DNA from: Pyropia haitanensis
Taxonomy: Eukaryota > Rhodophyta > Bangiophyceae > Bangiales > Bangiaceae
Direction of reading: 5' to 3'
Assembly (NCBI GenBank): GCA_008729055.1
Contig: SDUX01000009.1
Coordinates: 318,806-382,805, forward strand
DNA length: 64,000 nt
Shown piece after piece: positions 21,524 to 32,043 of the stretch. Made by a program: the position numbers and the translations under genes. Every line of letters begins with the position of its first letter. Position 1 is the first letter of the stretch. The notes beneath the pieces are model-generated. The model saw only the letters and a list, made by a program, of their open reading frames with translations. It did no database searches and was not told the DNA's origin.

Positions 21524-22812
21524 ATGATTCGATCACTGGATGCGCGCGAGACCGGATCCGGCCCTCAGCCTTGGACCCGATTCGTCCTGCGACCGGCAGC
21601 CCGCGCCCGACACCCTCCCGTACGGGCGTGTCCTGCGCCCGCCCACCCCTGCGCAGCCGGGACCGTCCGGGGGGTCGCCAGATGCTACAGTGTGCGCTGG
21701 GCGCCTGAGCGCCGCGGCTCGAGCTTTGCTGTCGGACGAGCCGGCGGCGCAAGCGCCCGCCGTCTGGCGCAAGGCTGCATTCCTGTTCCTTCCTGCGGCG
21801 TCGGCGTCGGCCGCCTCCGCGTCCGTGGCGAAGGACTTTTCGGACCTTCTCGCCGACGCCGAGGCGTTCGGCGACGGCGCCACGGTGCCGCGGTCGGTTT
21901 CGCGCGACGTGGTCGTGACCTCCATCCACCGCGCCCCGCGCGCCACCGCCCCCGGCCCCTCGGGCCTGCGGATGGAGCACCTGCAGTCGCTAACTGAGGG
22001 GGGGCAGGACGCGCTCTTGGGAGTGGTAGAGCTGCTGGTGTCAAACGCCGCGGTCACTCGCGTGCCCGCCGCGGCGGCCCACGTGTTCGCACACGTGTAT
22101 CTGCTCCTGCTGGCGCAGCAGGGGGGGGATGGCGCGGATGGGCTGCCCGGGCTACGGCCCATCGGCATGCCCGAGACCCTGCGCAAGGTGGCGACATCGG
22201 CGCTGGCGGCGATGGTGCGAAGGGCGGCGGCGCAGCTGCTGGCGCCCGTGCAGCTAGGGGTCGAGGTGTCAAAGGCGTGCGAGCGGCTCGTGCACGAGCT
22301 CGAGACGCACCTTGCCCACCACGTCCAGCACGCGATAGTCCGTTTAGGACTATCGCAACGCGTGCAACCTGGCGTCACGCGTGGCCACCCTCGCCGTGCT
22401 GCGTCGCGCCATCCCCCGCCATGGCTTTTATTTGGAGTGGGTGTACGCGGGGGCCGACGCGCGCACAGAATGCGGCTGGGCGGCCGACAAGCAGGACGAC
22501 GCGGACGGCGGCGGCAGCGGCGACGGGGACGGCGCGAACGACGGCGACGACTACGGCGACGGCGACGGCGGTGGCGACGGCGCACGGGGCAGTAGCGACG
22601 ACGGCGAAGACAACCTGGTGGACATCACCAGGGCGGATGCGCACGCCGTGGTAGACGCAGACCGCCTGGCGGTGCGGCGGGGGATGGCCCGGTCGCGGCG
22701 GGCGGCCAGTCCGCGTGCCGCGGCGCGTCTGCCGGCGGTCCGGTCGGGCGCGCCGGCCGTGCGGCTTGTGTGGCTGCTCTCCCACCGGCGGACAGCGGCG
22801 CCTCGCACATGA
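21524..22812 (+). pseudogene. non-LTR reverse transcriptase, 5' half (RT1), frameshifted and truncated
   Basis: A frame from the ATG at 21540 gives an Ala-rich head, then RT finger motifs: TAPGPSGLRMEHLQSL and GLRPIGMPETLRKVATSALA followed by APVQLGVEVSKACERLVHEL. The palm motif A equivalent, DYRNACNLASRVATLAVLRR, is read in the next frame. Removing one G at 22347-22348 restores HAIVRLDYRN, so a 1-bp insertion broke the ORF. After WVYAGAD the sequence turns into Gly/Asp-rich low complexity and ends at a TGA at 22810-22812. Motifs B and C, the thumb and the endonuclease are missing. The related 3' half lies inverted at 29344-32043. The 5' 200 bp are repeated inverted at 46385-46590. Confidence 0.65.
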
Positions 22813-23190
22813 GGGTCGACGCTAACCTTCTGCGTCTTTTCGTGTGTCTTTCCGTTGCAAGTCGGAAGTCGGCGTGGCGAGGTTCTTTCTCTATTGTGTG
22901 TTTGAGCTCAGATCTACCACGTACGTCACGAATGCGGTGACTGCTGTGTTGTGCGCGAGAGCTGACCATGAAGAGGAAGAGGTTCACCTCAATGTGGATG
23001 ACGTTCCGGTGGGTCTGCGTGATGTTTTGATGAGTTGGGTGACTTCTCTACGCTGGTCAGTAAGATTCGGACCTGTATATGAATGCTGCAAATGTTTGCT
23101 TTGACCAACGCGAGACTCGTCCACCGTAATAGTTGTGGGCCCAGGTCAGAGATACAAGTTGTCAACATGCAAATCAATTTGTCTGCGCCA
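22813..23190. other. short unidentified segment
   Basis: Less GC-rich than its left neighbour. An 86-codon frame (22844-23104) without recognisable domain is present. It separates the RT1 fragment from the duplicated unit. Confidence 0.25.
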
Positions 23191-25189
23191 ATGTCTAAGA
23201 ATCAGCGTGAGGCAGCAGCACATATATTTATGTCTGCTGCGTGTCACACCGATCACAGAAGTCGTCCAGGCAAACACAGGAAGGAATCGCAGAACGATGT
23301 TGGAGCAAGAGTCTATACAGCAAAAGCGACTTCCATTTGCTCCTCATTGTGCAGTGCGCTACACCACAGGAGTGTGGCCACCAAGTCAGAATGACCTTGT
23401 CAGGTGTGACAGGCAATATTGGCTACCGATTTTGATCCTGAGCACTTCTGCTTCTAGCGCCGAAGCTGATATCGCGCTGGATCATCGCTCTCCGGTTCTT
23501 CTATCGCCGAAAAGATTGGCCGTGTATCACCTGCTCCTCACTGTTCGACCACACTGGCCGCCGTGCGAAACGCGTTAAAGTTTCAGCAATTGAAAAAGAG
23601 CGATGTCCCAGTTCATCATGGTCCAGCACACCAGGCGCAAGAAACCATCATCGACGATTTCAGAGACAATTCTTGATAGTAAATGTGACTGAACTGGCTG
23701 CAGCCGAATTTAAGGCGCGTGCAGGACTGACGATCGAAGTCATGCGCGTACGCACAACTGGAGAGCCCAAACGATTTTATCGTTGAGCCGTTCTCTTTCA
23801 AATATGAAAGCAGTGCAATTTTTGTATGTTCCTCGTGGGCTAGTTCCTGTGGCGCGATGAATTATATTGCCGTCCCAGGTACGAATTTGGACACTTGATG
23901 TGACTGCATTAGTTCCAGCTCAATTTCTGGGGCGTGCCGTACTAACGACGAGCCGCGTAGTAGCGCAAGCCAATTCCCAATTCAAGATTCCATCCGTCAA
24001 CAATCCAAGCGCTGCGAGCTCCATTTGGTTTTATCATGTGCCACGGCTCCAAGCGCGAACAAAAATGGCAATGTCTCAGTCACGCTTTTGGCGGTTTTGT
24101 GGGACTGAACCGGCCAGGACCTGTTCATTGGAGCGCGCTGCACGACCACAAGGGAGTGTGACACGTCCTCACTGAGAAGCCTTGATCCTATATGGCAAAG
24201 CAGCATTCGTATCGTGATCATGGATCGCAGCCCAGACGGCGACGAATAATATCGCTGATTCAGCGACTCATTCGCCTTTTTCTCCGAAATCGCTTCAGAT
24301 CGAATTTTGAAGCGCGCCAGAATGATGATCGAAGTCAGGTGCGTGAGAGCTGCTGAGGAGCTTGAGACGACTTTAAAGTTGAGCAGTTTTCCGTCACCTG
24401 TCCAAGCACTGCAAATTCTGCGTGCTCATGATTGACCACTACCCTGAGTCCAAACAAAACTGCCGATGTCTCAAAAAGAAATGTAGTGGCTTTCTGTGAC
24501 CGACGCTACAAGAGCGCCGTTTTTGGGATGCGCCGGACCGCAAATGATGAACTGGTGCTTATGAACCGCAGGGGAACATGACAACAATTTAATAGAAGGC
24601 TTTCGTCTTTCCAGCGTCAACGTTGTCAAATCTGTGCGTGCTCATCATCGTCTAGCGCACCAAAAGCGGAAAAACATCATCACTTTCGCAGAAATGACTC
24701 TTGATGCCGCATGTGACATCATTGGCTACTGCCTCCTTTCTGGGGCGTGCCAAGCGGCCGATTGTAGTCAGCTGCTTGCGAATCGTTGGGGAGCGCAAAC
24801 TGTTGGTCAATGTCCATCCTTTCTCGTTCTAATGGTAAGGCAGCGCAACTTTTGTGTCCTCGTCACGGACGCGTGCTGCGGGCGCGATACACGTCCTCAC
24901 CGTTCCTGAAAAACTTCTTGACGTTTTGTGCGACTGACTTGGCTTCGTCTCAATTCCTTGAGCGAGCTGGACTGACGATTCATGCTGGGCGTATGAGCAC
25001 CGCTGGGCAGCATGAGCGGATCTTAATGTTGTTCCGCCTGCTTTTGAGATTTGACGCTCTGCAATAGTTGTTTGCTCACTGTGGACTCGTGCTCTGGGCC
25101 CGAAAAATGTTATTGCTGTCTCCGAAACAATTTGCGCTGGTTGACACGACTGAATTGGCTACAGATTATTTGTTTTGGTGTACTTCAAT

Positions 25190-25240
25190 CGTCGCGAAAA
25201 CGTACCACTGCTACTGGGGTATACTGCGGGATACTCGTGG
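25190..25240 (+). repeat. left terminal inverted repeat
   Basis: Pairs with 27904-27954. 18 of the first 19 bases match; overall about 40 of 51. Confidence 0.8.
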
Positions 25241-26059
25241 TTGGTACCACACAGCACCCCAGATTGGGCTGAAATGGTCTAAAATGGGCCCAGTACAAAT
25301 ATTCGCGGACGCGTATCTCGAAAACGGCGTGTACTAGACCCTCTCACAGAGGCCATTCTTCCAATTGGGGATACATCGCCTGACCAGTATACTCCTGAAC
25401 CCCTCTCCACGACGCCTCTGGGAGGGGGTGTGCGGACATGTCACGGTCGCCAGTATACCCAAGAAGGAGTTGTGGAGAGCTACTTATCGCGACCTGAGAG
25501 CCCTCGCGTACCGTTGTCATGTCACGCTGCGTATCTGGCCCACCGATCACTACGTTGACCACGCCCACTATGCTACGAATAGCGCTGAGAGCGCCTGACA
25601 ACAGACCACGCGGCGGTCCCTGTGGTGGCTACGTCACCCACGGAAAATACTGTACGTTGCAAAAAAAGCATAGATTTTTCGTCCAGGCATGATTCCCCGG
25701 GGGCCGCTCTAGTAACAGACCCCTCCCCGCCCTCTCTGTCCCCGCCCCCCCCCCACCCCCCCTGGCCGGAGAGGGGGGAGCGGGGGGGGGGCGCTGGCGT
25801 GCTGGACACTCCAGGCTCCCCCCGGTACGCCCCTCTAGCAGCTCCAGGGAGGGGAGCGGACGGGCCCACCGGCGTGCCCCCAGCCGCACCCTCCTGCCAG
25901 CACGCACTGGGGTGGCCACCAGCTACCCTCCACGGCACACTCAGCGCTCCCCACATGGTGCCGTCCATGGTACGCACGCACCCCACGCCCACGCCTACGC
26001 CCACGCCCAAGCCCACGCCCAACTAAACAACAACACAACGATACGCATATAATAAACAA

Positions 26060-26400
26060 GAAAAGGCCAGCACCGACAGACAGACGCGGCCCGCCGCGGC
26101 AATAGAGAAAGACCACCAGCAAAGCGGCAGGCCGCCAGCACTAACAGACAGACGCGCCCCGCCGCGGAAAAAGAAGAAAGGAGCCAGCAGGGGGGCGGCC
26201 GCCAGCACCGACAGACAGAGGCGGCCAGCCGGCGCAAAAGAAGAAAGGCGCCAGCGGGGCGGCAGCCACCAGCAGACGGACGGACGCGACCCGCCGCGGC
26301 AACAAAAGAAAAGCACCAACAGGGCGAAGGACGCCAGCACCAACAGACAGACGCGAAGCGCCGCGGCCAATAAAAAAGGCTCCAGCTTGGAGGCGCCACC
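26060..26400. repeat. minisatellite, period about 65 bp
   Basis: Five to six degenerate units, each containing CCAGCACCGACAGACAGACG-like sequence then CCGCCGCGGCAA and an A-rich AAAAGAAAGG, beginning near 26068, 26132, 26202, 26268 and 26335. Confidence 0.7.
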
Positions 26401-26673
26401 CGTGCGGTGAAAAGCAGCCGCCACCAGCAGATGCACGCAGGTGTGGAAAAGAAGACGGTGGGGGGGGGGGGAGGGTGGTGGGATGGTGGAGAGGGGGGCG
26501 TGGGGCACGTGAAGAGGGAAGGGGAGGGCGGGGGGGGGGAAGCTGGAGAGTGGGAGTGGGAGATGGAGGTTGGCTTGGCAGGTCAACGCCCGGGCTCAGA
26601 AGTCCATCCCCCGCCTGTCTGCTGGAGCGCCCCCCCCGCCCGCCCTTCCCCACCCCGCACCCCCCTCACAGGG

Positions 26674-27420
26674 TGCTCCAGGAGCTCTCTGCCGGGCGTG
26701 CGCGCCGCGCACTTGTGCTGTTAGGCTGCCCCAGTGCGCGCTCTGCTCTCAGGTGGGGCTCTCCGGGGGACCACGTGCACTATGCTACGAACCGCGCTCA
26801 CAACACCTGTCAACAGACCGCGCGGCAGTATCTGTGGTGGCTACGTCACTCACGGAAAATACTGTACGTTGCAAGAAAGCATAGATTTTCCGTCCAGGAA
26901 CGATTCCGCGGGGGCCGCTCTCGTACCAGACCCCTCCCCGCCCCGCCTGTCCCCCCCCCCCCCCCCCGCACCCCCTTACACGATGCTCCAGGAGCTCTCT
27001 GCCGGGCGTGCGCGCCGCGCACCCGTGCTGTTAGGCTGCCCCAGTGCGCGCTCTGCTCTCAGGTGGGGCTCTCCGGCGGACCACGTGCACTATGCTACGA
27101 ACCGCGCTCACAGCACCTGTCAACAGACCGCGCGGCGGTATCTGTGGTGGCTACGTCACTCACGGAAAATACTGTACGTTGCAAGAAAGCATAGATTTTC
27201 CGTCCAGGAACGATTCCGCGGGGGCCGCTCTCGTACCAGACCCCTCCCCGCCCCGCCTGTCCCCCCCCCCCCCCCCGCTCCCCCTGACACGATGCTCCAG
27301 GAGCTCTCTGTCTGGCGTGCGCGCCGCGCACCCGTGCTGCTAGGCTGCCCCAGTGCGCGCTGTGCTCTCGGGTGGGGCTCCCCGGGGCGCCGTGCTGTGC
27401 GTTCGTGCATGGGGACCTTT
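26674..27420 (+). repeat. tandem repeat, period 310 bp, with terminal poly-C tract
   Basis: Units start at 26674, 26984 and 27293 (TGCTCCAGGAGCTCTCTG), the third partial. Each full unit ends in 17-19 consecutive C. A diverged piece of the same unit (CTGTGGTGGCTACGTCAC to GACCCCTCCCCGCC) is at 25617-25760, with its own C tract. Confidence 0.8.
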
Positions 27421-27903
27421 TCAGCTGCAGGGGAGATGATCCGGGAGTCCACCCGCAAGACGACAACGCACTCGATGCGTGACCGGCGAGCATTGGTCGA
27501 GACTTCGACCAACCGAGGTGTGAGAAGGGAGCGCGTGGAGAGCGGCTGCGAGTGCTTGCTGTTGGACGTGTGACAGAAGTGGTGTCGCGAAGCTGGAATC
27601 GGGGCAAGTCGCGCGCAATTCGTTGATAATTCGGCGATATTCGTGCGCAGTTCGGCTCCTCAGGCCTGCCTCGCACCCTCCCACGGCCGTGCCCCCCCCG
27701 CCCTCGGCGGCTGAGTCCTCCCCTGGGGTGGTGGAGTCTTCCTGGTGCCCCGGTTTCACAGCTGAATTGGGCACTCACGGACCTGTAGCCCACCTTTCTG
27801 TCGGACCCGGCTCCAGCCGCCCGCCGACGCGAACCACCAGCAGACCACAGCCGACCACAAGTAAACGAGCTACCGTACAGCACATGCGCAGGACAAAAAA
27901 TAG

Positions 27904-27954
27904 CCACGAGTACTGCCTAGTATACCCTAGTACGGGTGGTACGTTTTCCCGACG
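27904..27954 (-). repeat. right terminal inverted repeat
   Basis: Reverse complement of the left terminal repeat, including GTGGTACGTTTTCCCGACG at its outer end. Confidence 0.8.
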
Positions 27955-28747
27955 ATGTAAAGTCGAGTCAGGTGCTTGAGAATCTCTGGAAAGCCTCAGC
28001 CGATTTTGGGTGTTCAACTGTTTTCTTACAACTGTCCAAGCACCTCAAACTTAGTGAGCTCAGTTAGGGAGCAGTTCCCTCCGCGCGAACTGCTTGCTGG
28101 CGGTCACAAAAACAACTCTTGATGCTTGACGTGAATAAATTGGCTACAGCCTATTTTTAGGGGTGCGCCGACCTGCCATTTGAAGTCATGTGGCCAAGCA
28201 CCGCTCGGGAGCGCGATTTCCAATTTAATGTTGAACTTCCATAGGTCAACTTTCCAGGCAGTGCAATTTATGTGTCCTCAGTGTGGCTCTGTACCCCATG
28301 TGCGAAGAGCGCATTCGCCACTCCGGGTTCATTTGCGCATTGACGTTAAGACCGCAGGTCTCGTTGACGGGGTGATGTTTTGTGGCACATTGAGTATGAG
28401 AGTAATCCGCCTCTGCAGAGCCAGGGCGCATTGGATCTGCTGCTACAGCGGCCTTGCGTCAAATCCATACGAATTTGACGTAAGCCTTCTCGGCCCGACG
28501 CGCACTGGCTGGTTTGAATGACAGGCCCCGTCATACTGGCGTAGTCCAGGTCATTGCCAACATCCGCTGCATGTACAGACTGGCCGTCATCATATGCCGT
28601 GCTCGATTGAACCGGCAAGTTTGTTTTCTGCAACAATGGCTGAAACCACACCATGGTGGTCAACACGAAAGAGAAATCGACGTAAGTCAGCTCTGTACTG
28701 GGAACCGGAGTGCATGCCATCAGCAGTCAGAACGAAGAAACTAAGTC

Positions 28748-29273
28748 TCTGCAGCATCCCGGACACGGTCAAGGCCAGGCGTGGTTCATGCCCCCTGCGC
28801 TTTTTTCTGGTGGCTGGTGCACGCATGGCGCTCGCAAGTCTACACGCGCCGTCGCTGTGGTGCCGTTGCGGCCTCGAGGTCGTGTCACGACGGCGTGTGC
28901 CTCGAACCCCGCAGGGTCTGGGCCTGAGGATGGTCTCGCGAAGCCTATGGCGACCACCAAGGAGTCCTCCCTGCTCATCCCGTACGATGACATCATGTTC
29001 ACTGAGCTGCGTGGGAGCAACATGCTTTTCTTTGACTTCACGTCGTACATCCCGGCCCTGTTGCAATGTAGGTTGAAGAACATGCTCATGACCCGCCCCT
29101 CGCGGTTTGGCAAGTCGCTGTTCCTGGACACGTTGGCGACCAACGTGGACGAGTCTACGTCCGAGGAGATCTTCCGGGATGCCTTTGGAGGTACAGCTGT
29201 GTTCCCTGACGGGTCCAAGCAGCTGCCTGCCGACGCTCGGTCCTACTGTGTCCTGCGCCTTGGATTGCTTTAG
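28748..29273 (+). pseudogene. 5' fragment of the AAA-ATPase-like gene
   Basis: 28750-29260 (511 bp) is a near-identical, gap-free copy of 52054-52564, the 5' part of the AAA-ATPase/nuclease gene. It includes the ATG of MATTKES (28947) and the P-loop-like RPSRFGKSLFLDTL, and stops short of the Walker B motif. After the shared part the frame ends at TAG 29271-29273. A few substitutions alter residues after the P-loop (LATNVDES against LAIYVDEC). The fragment begins immediately where duplicated copy 1 ends (28747) and lies just before the 3' UTR of the inverted RT2, so it appears to have been captured or transposed as a piece. Confidence 0.8.
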
Positions 29274-29343
29274 CTAAGAGACGGCAAGTCCCACGGCCTA
29301 CTCCCTCGGGGGAGGAGAGGGGGTAACCTCCCCCCCTACTCCA

Positions 29344-32043
29344 CTACTCACCGATTCGGGCCAAGCCCGCAGTCAATCGCACACCATTCAAAGTAGCCCG
29401 CCCCCCCACCGGCGCGCTCCCACAACCAAAGCAACGGGCGTAGCCATTAACCACGCCCCACGCGTGCGACCGCCAGACGGCGACCGACACGTCACGCATC
29501 AGGCGCCCGCGCACCGCCGCCAAGTGCGGACCGCCAAGGGCGTCCCGCACCCAGCGGTCGGTGGCGGGGCCGACCCGCCCGTACGCCTCCCACACCAGTG
29601 GGGCAAACGCTTGTGGCGGCGTGGCGGGCAGAAGCGCGGGGGTGTACTTGGCCACCTTGGCCGCCTCCCGCGCCGCGCCCGCGACCACCCACAGCGGGGC
29701 GTCGGCCACCCGCGCGGTGACCTCGCGCGCCAGGGGGGACGCCACCGAAACGTCCCCCCACGTCACCCGCCCGCTGGCGCGGTGGCGGGCGCGGAGGTCG
29801 GGGCGCAGCCCGCCGCCCGTCCCGTCCAGCGCGCGCTCCACCACCACGTCCTCCCACTCGTCTGCGCGCTCCAGCGCCGCGGCCACCAGCCCCACAATCC
29901 GGTGGTGGAGCGCGGTGGCGCGCGGCGCCTGCAGCGGGCACCCAACCACAAAGTGGTGGCCCGCCGCGTCCACGTCGCCGCCGCAGCGACAGCGCGGCGG
30001 CGGCGGCGTCGAGAGGCGAGGGGCGCCCAGCCACAGGCGCACCGCGACGCGCATGGCGGCGCCAGGTATGGCGGCGCCGCCCACCCCTTCCGTCGGCACG
30101 GCGGCCAGCCACAGCGCCGCGCGGTGGCCGTGGCACGCGGCGAGGCCCGCCGGCCCCCACAGCGGCAGCTCGCGGTAGAGGCGGGCACGCCTCGCCGCGT
30201 GCGCGGCGCACGACAGCTCGCGCTGCGTGACCGCCTCCTCCCCCTCCAGCAGCCGCTGCCAGGACGGCGGCGGCGAGTGAGGCCCCGCGTGGTGTGGGGC
30301 GTCAGCCCGACGTGAGCAGGTCACGTCGGGGCCGCACTCGGGGAAGGAGAGGCGGGGCGACAGAGAGGGGGGGAGGCCGCCGGCGGCGCCGCCCGCGTGG
30401 CCAGCCGCCGCCCGGTAAGGCGGTCGGCCCGCCTCGCGCGGCGGGGCCGCCCAGATCAGCCCCGTGTCGGGTGCAACGGCCTGCGCCGCGACCGCCGCGT
30501 GCAGCTCCAGCAGGGAGCTGCACAGCGCGGCCACGCCCGCCGGCGGTGGAGGCGGCGGAGCGGCCAGGGCAGCCGGGAGCGAGGCCGCGTCGTCGGCCTC
30601 GTCCGACGACGGGTCGACCCGCATGCGCCGCAGCCGGCGCACCCCGGCCATTGCGTCCACGGCCGGCGGCGGCAGTGCCGCCGGCGGGTCCACCGCCAGC
30701 GACGCCGGAGTGCCGCCGGCCACACGCGGGGGGCCGCCCGCCGCCGGCGCGGCAGGCGTGTCGACCCTCGGGCGTGAGGTGCGGGGGCGGCCGGGTGGCG
30801 GCGCGCGCAGGCGGGACGCCGGCGGCGGGTCAAACAGGTGCGGCCGCCGCGCCGCCGGTGCGCCTCCAGGTGCGCGGCTGTGGCCCGCTGGCGACGCGCG
30901 CGCGATGGCCGGTGGCGGCGGCGGACCAGCACCGCGGGGCGCAGGCGGCGGCCGGGACGTCACAGCCGCCGCTGGGGCGGCGGGTGCGGTCGCGGCGGCC
31001 ACCCCCCGTGCGCGGTCGGGCGCCTGCCAGCCGGCGGTGGGGAGCGCCGGCGGCAGCGGGCGCGTCGCTGCCACTGCGCCGGCGGTGGGCGCGGCGTCCG
31101 CGTCGTCCGCCGCCGGCAGCCGCAACAGACTGTCGCCGAGTGCGCGCAGGGCGGGCGAGTGCGCCCGCCCCGCGCGCAGCGCGTCGACCCACGACGCCAG
31201 CGCGGCGGCCGGCGCCACGAGCGTGCGCCCGCCGATCCCCAGCCCCCCCACGGCGGGAGGGAGCGCCGCGCGCGCCGCAATGGCGTCGCGCGTGGCAGGC
31301 GTGTCGACAGCGTCGGTCAGCAGGCCCAACAGGGCCTGCTCTGCGTCGCGATCGACGGCGCCCGCCAGCCGTGCGCCCCACACCAGTGGCAGCGCTCTCA
31401 GCCAGTAGTTGAGGCGGGGGCCGGCACACAGGCGAAGCAGCAGCAGCTGCGCCTGCAGCGCCGAGGCGGGCAGCGCCGCGATAGCACGGCACAGCCTCGC
31501 CTGCTCGGCTGCCAGCCGGTCCACGGCGGCGGCGACAAACGCGTCCTCCCCGAGGGGGACAGCGAACTGCGTGACACCCCCCACCGTCCATTGCGCCGGC
31601 CAGCCGGCCGTCGCCGGCGCGCCGGCCGGCGACCAGCCGACGCTCTTGGCCGGCGCCAGCTCGGCGTCGACGGCCGCCCCGACGGACGCGGCGGCGCCGA
31701 CGAGGCGCTGCAGGTGACCAGGGGGGCCGGCCGCGACCACGTCGTCGTGGAAGGCGCGGATGAGCAGCGTCGGCTGCGCGGCGCGCAGCCGCTCCAGCAC
31801 CAGCCACAGGCCCGCCGCGTGCAGCAGCGGGCCGAGAGGGTTGCCCTGCTGGGCGCCCCGCTCTGCCCGCAGCCACAAGCGCGCGGGCGGTGTGGCCAGT
31901 GCGGGGGCGGATTCATCACCGCCAGCAGCCCATACGTCACCGCCGCCACCGGCGGCCGTGTCGTCAGCCGCACCCGCGCGGCGGCCGCTGACGTCCTCAG
32001 CTGCCACGGCCCCTCCCCCGCCGTGGACGGTCGCGCCTGGCCC
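29344..32043 (-). pseudogene. non-LTR reverse transcriptase, 3' half (RT2), with restriction-like endonuclease domain
   Basis: The open frame on the - strand starts inside the adjacent repeat (32130), so its true N-terminus is lost. RT motif B is GAQQGNPLGPLL and motif C is IRAFHDDVVAAG (the FxDD box), at residues about 92-103 and 124-135. A thumb-like region ends NYWLRALPLVWG. A Pro/Ala/Arg linker of over 300 residues follows. The C-terminus has a Cys/His cluster, CRCGGDVDAAGHHFVVGC (about residue 714), then RPDL (about 776), WGDVSV (about 793) and EAAKVAKY (about 825). This arrangement of zinc cluster plus RPD...D...K..KY is that of the restriction-like endonuclease of R2/CRE-type LINEs. 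It ends at TAG 29344-29346. It begins exactly where duplicated copy 2 begins. Confidence 0.7.

Larger units (their letters stand above)
25190..27954. mobile_element. 2,765-bp non-autonomous element with about 51-bp terminal inverted repeats and AT target duplication
   Basis: The ends are inverted repeats: CGTCGCGAAAACGTACCAC at 25190 and the reverse complement of CGTCGGGAAAACGTACCAC ending at 27954, with similarity continuing through GGTATACT and TACTCGTGG to about 51 bp. AT flanks both sides (25188-25189, 27955-27956), whereas the otherwise identical copy 2 of the host unit has a single AT at 34041-34042 and no insertion. The interior has no transposase, only a hexamer run (ACGCCC type, 25980-26022), a 65-bp minisatellite and a 310-bp tandem repeat. 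A two-base duplication is compatible with a mariner-like mechanism, but the superfamily is not determined. Confidence 0.8.
23191..28747 (+). repeat. 2.79-kb duplicated unit, copy 1 (interrupted by the 2.77-kb TIR element)
   Basis: 23191-25189 plus 27957-28747 equals copy 2 (32044-34833) base for base in length (2,790 bp) with only about six substitutions seen, roughly 99.8% identity. Its content is low-GC relative to the surroundings and shows no long ORF. It is built of degenerate repeats around a core like TTGGCTGCAGCCGAATTT, then GGCGTGCCGGACTGACGATT, which recurs near 23.69, 23.90, 24.28, 24.71, 24.94, 25.15 and 28.13 kb. A diverged inverted third copy of the first 0.8 kb lies at 36.0-36.7 kb. 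Confidence 0.85.

Noticed and set aside
25980..26022. ACGCCC-type hexamer run as telomeric sequence
   Set aside because: Short, irregular and internal to a transposable element; it does not match a known telomere repeat.
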